A stretch of 7,881 nucleotides of DNA from positions 1-7,881 of the forward strand of contig JABFXB010000244.1 of NCBI GenBank assembly GCA_013361975.1. The letters run 5' to 3'. Position 1 is the first letter of the stretch. Each line of letters opens with the position of its first letter. Position numbers and translations under genes: made by a program. Source of the DNA: Dermatophilaceae bacterium. Its GTDB lineage: Bacteria > Actinomycetota > Actinomycetes > Actinomycetales > Dermatophilaceae. The notes under the pieces are model-generated. The model was given only the letters and a program-made list of their open reading frames with translations, was not told the DNA's origin and searched no databases. This document shows, piece by piece, positions 6,209 to 7,881 of the stretch.

Positions 6209-7881
6209 TGCGTGTGATGGCCCAGATGGGCATGGTCATGAACCTCGACAAGTGCATCGGCTGCCACACGTGCTCTGTCACGTGCAAGCAGGCGTGGACC
6301 AACCGCGCCGGCACCGAGTACGTCTGGTTCAACAACGTGGAGACCCGCCCCGGACAGGGCTATCCGCGCCGCTACGAGGACCAGGAGACGTGGCGCGGCG
6401 GCTGGACACTGACGAGCCGGGGCAACCTCAAGCTCAAGGCCGGCGGCCGCGTGCAGAAGCTGCTCGGCATCTTCGCCAGCCCGGTGCAGCCCAAGCTCGC
6501 CGACTACTACGAGCCGTGGACCTACGACTACCAGACGCTCGTCGAGGCGCCCCTGGGCGACGACTTCCCCGTGGCCCGGCCGAAGTCGCTCATCACGGGC
6601 GAGAACACGAAGATCACGTGGTCGGCGAACTGGGACGACAACCTCGGCGGCACGAGCCAGCTCGGCCACCTGGACCCGCTGGTCGAGAAGGTGCGCCGGC
6701 AGTCCGAGGACAAGATCCGCTTCGAGCTCGAGCAGACCTTCATGTTCTACCTGCCGCGCATCTGCGAGCACTGCCTCAACCCCTCGTGCATGGCGTCGTG
6801 CCCCTCGGGTGCGATCTACAAGCGCGAGGAGGACGGCATCGTCCTCGTCGACCAGGACCGCTGCCGCGGCTGGCGCCAGTGCATCACCGGCTGCCCGTAC
6901 AAGAAGATCTACTTCAACCACAAGAGCGGCAAGGCCGAGAAGTGCACCTTCTGCTACCCGCGCATCGAGGTGGGCCTGCCGACGGTGTGCTCCGAGACCT
7001 GCGTGGGCCGGCTGCGCTACCTCGGCCTCTTCCTCTACGACGCCGACCGCGTCACGGAGGCCGCGGCCACGCCTGACGAGGGTGACCTCTACGAGGCCCA
7101 GCTCGACCTGCTGCTCGACCCGAACGACCCCGAGGTCGTCGCGGCCGCCCGGCGCGACGGCATCCCCGACGACTGGATGGATGCGGCCCGCCGCTCGCCC
7201 GTCTACGCGCTCGCGAAGAAGTACCGGGTCGCGCTGCCGCTTCACCCGGAGTACCGCACCATGCCGATGGTCTGGTACGTGCCGCCGCTGTCGCCGGTGG
7301 TCGACCTGCTTGCGTCGCAAGGACATGACGCCGAGAGCCGCGACGTGCTCTTCGGGGCCATCGAGTCGCTGCGCATCCCCGTCGAGTACCTCGCGGAGCT
7401 GTTCACCGCCGGGCGCACCGACATCGTCACCGACGTGCTGCGCAAGCTGGCCGCCATGCGCGCCTACATGCGCGACGTGTCGCTCGGCCGCGACGGCGAC
7501 CCGTCGATCCCCGCGGCGGTCGGGCTCGAGGAGGAGACGCTCTACGAGATGTACCGCCTCATGGCGATCGCGAAGTACGACGAGCGCTACGTCATCCCGA
7601 CGGCGCACGTCGAGCGCGCCCACGAGCTCGAGGAGCTCGGCTGCTCGCTCGACTACGACGAGGGGCCGGGCATGTACGAGTCCGGGCCGTTCGGTGAGGC
7701 GAGCGGCCGGCCGGCGCCGGTCGCCGTCGAGACGTTCAACGCCCTCAAGCAGCGGCAGACCACCGACTCGCCGACGTCGTCGCAGGAGCTCCGCGGGCGG
7801 GTCAACCTGCTCAACTGGGACGGCAACGGCACGCCACCGGGGCTCTTCCCCGACAACGCGCCGTCGGCCGGCAACGCGCCG
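6208..7881 (+). CDS. narH: Respiratory nitrate reductase beta subunit NarH, 3' partial
   Basis: Electron-transfer subunit that links quinol-oxidising NarI to NarG through one [3Fe-4S] and three [4Fe-4S] clusters, on the cytoplasmic face. 558 residues are visible with no stop before the window end. Cysteine groups are complete: Cys16, 19, 22 and 26 (CIGCHTCSVTC); Cys186, 189, 194 and 198 (CEHCLNPSCMASC); Cys219, Trp222, Cys225 and Cys229 (CRGWRQCITGC), where Trp in place of the second Cys is the family mark of the [3Fe-4S] site; and Cys246, 249, 261 and 265 (CTFCYPRIEVGLPTVCSETC). The NarH C-terminal domain follows, with PLHPEYRTMPMVWY and SLRIPVEYLAELF. The start overlaps the narG stop by one base (TGATG) and has a strong ribosome binding site. 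The protein is already longer than E. coli NarH (about 512 residues). The extra tail, including RVNLLNWDGNG near the edge, resembles actinobacterial NarH, so the end is probably close. narJ and narI are expected next but lie outside the window. Confidence 0.97.
   Translation, partial: MRVMAQMGMVMNLDKCIGCHTCSVTCKQAWTNRAGTEYVWFNNVETRPGQGYPRRYEDQETWRGGWTLTSRGNLKLKAGGRVQKLLGIFASPVQPKLADYYEPWTYDYQTLVEAPLGDDFPVARPKSLITGENTKITWSANWDDNLGGTSQLGHLDPLVEKVRRQSEDKIRFELEQTFMFYLPRICEHCLNPSCMASCPSGAIYKREEDGIVLVDQDRCRGWRQCITGCPYKKIYFNHKSGKAEKCTFCYPRIEVGLPTVCSETCVGRLRYLGLFLYDADRVTEAAATPDEGDLYEAQLDLLLDPNDPEVVAAARRDGIPDDWMDAARRSPVYALAKKYRVALPLHPEYRTMPMVWYVPPLSPVVDLLASQGHDAESRDVLFGAIESLRIPVEYLAELFTAGRTDIVTDVLRKLAAMRAYMRDVSLGRDGDPSIPAAVGLEEETLYEMYRLMAIAKYDERYVIPTAHVERAHELEELGCSLDYDEGPGMYESGPFGEASGRPAPVAVETFNALKQRQTTDSPTSSQELRGRVNLLNWDGNGTPPGLFPDNAPSAGNAP

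Noticed and set aside
6133..7623. A 496-codon open frame on the - strand opposite narH
   Set aside because: Same GC-bias effect. It lies antisense to well-conserved NarH cysteine motifs and shows no recognisable domain.

Overview
The window is very GC-rich, with codons ending mostly in G or C, and carries four main genes, all on the + strand. The predicted NarG and NarH resemble the high-GC Gram-positive (actinobacterial) forms closely, for example the NarH start MRVMAQMGMVMNLDKC and a long NarH tail. I therefore infer an actinomycete, possibly of the Micrococcales/Intrasporangiaceae kind. The genus cannot be fixed from the sequence alone.

Layout. Positions 1-1836 hold the 3' part of a large membrane-anchored copper protein. 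It has at least five membrane helices, then a plastocyanin-like cupredoxin domain, then a copper nitrite reductase (NirK/AniA-type) core with its type 2 copper ligands intact. Positions 1859-2320 encode a small hemerythrin-like di-iron protein with a CSYCGC start. Positions 2298-2420 may encode a 40-residue peptide lying between the hemerythrin gene and narG. It has its own strong ribosome binding site and overlaps the narG start by four bases. Positions 2417-6208 encode NarG, the molybdenum subunit of respiratory nitrate reductase. From 6208 to the window end lies narH, the four-cluster iron-sulfur subunit, cut by the window edge. narJ and narI would be expected beyond it.

The genes form one tight same-strand chain with spacings or overlaps of a few bases, so they probably form one operon. 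Together they describe a partial denitrification pathway. NarGH reduces nitrate to nitrite on the cytoplasmic side. The membrane-tethered NirK core, which should face outside, reduces nitrite to nitric oxide. The hemerythrin is placed to handle NO or O2, or to protect iron-sulfur clusters. No NO reductase or nitrite/nitrate transporter is in view.

The most notable points are: the membrane/cupredoxin/NirK fusion; a Met-to-Leu change at the expected axial ligand of the core type 1 copper; the possible 40-codon coupling peptide upstream of narG; and the overlapping junctions, which look built for translational coupling. I found no RNA genes, mobile elements, CRISPR arrays or convincing terminators. 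There is no gene-free stretch longer than 300 bases.
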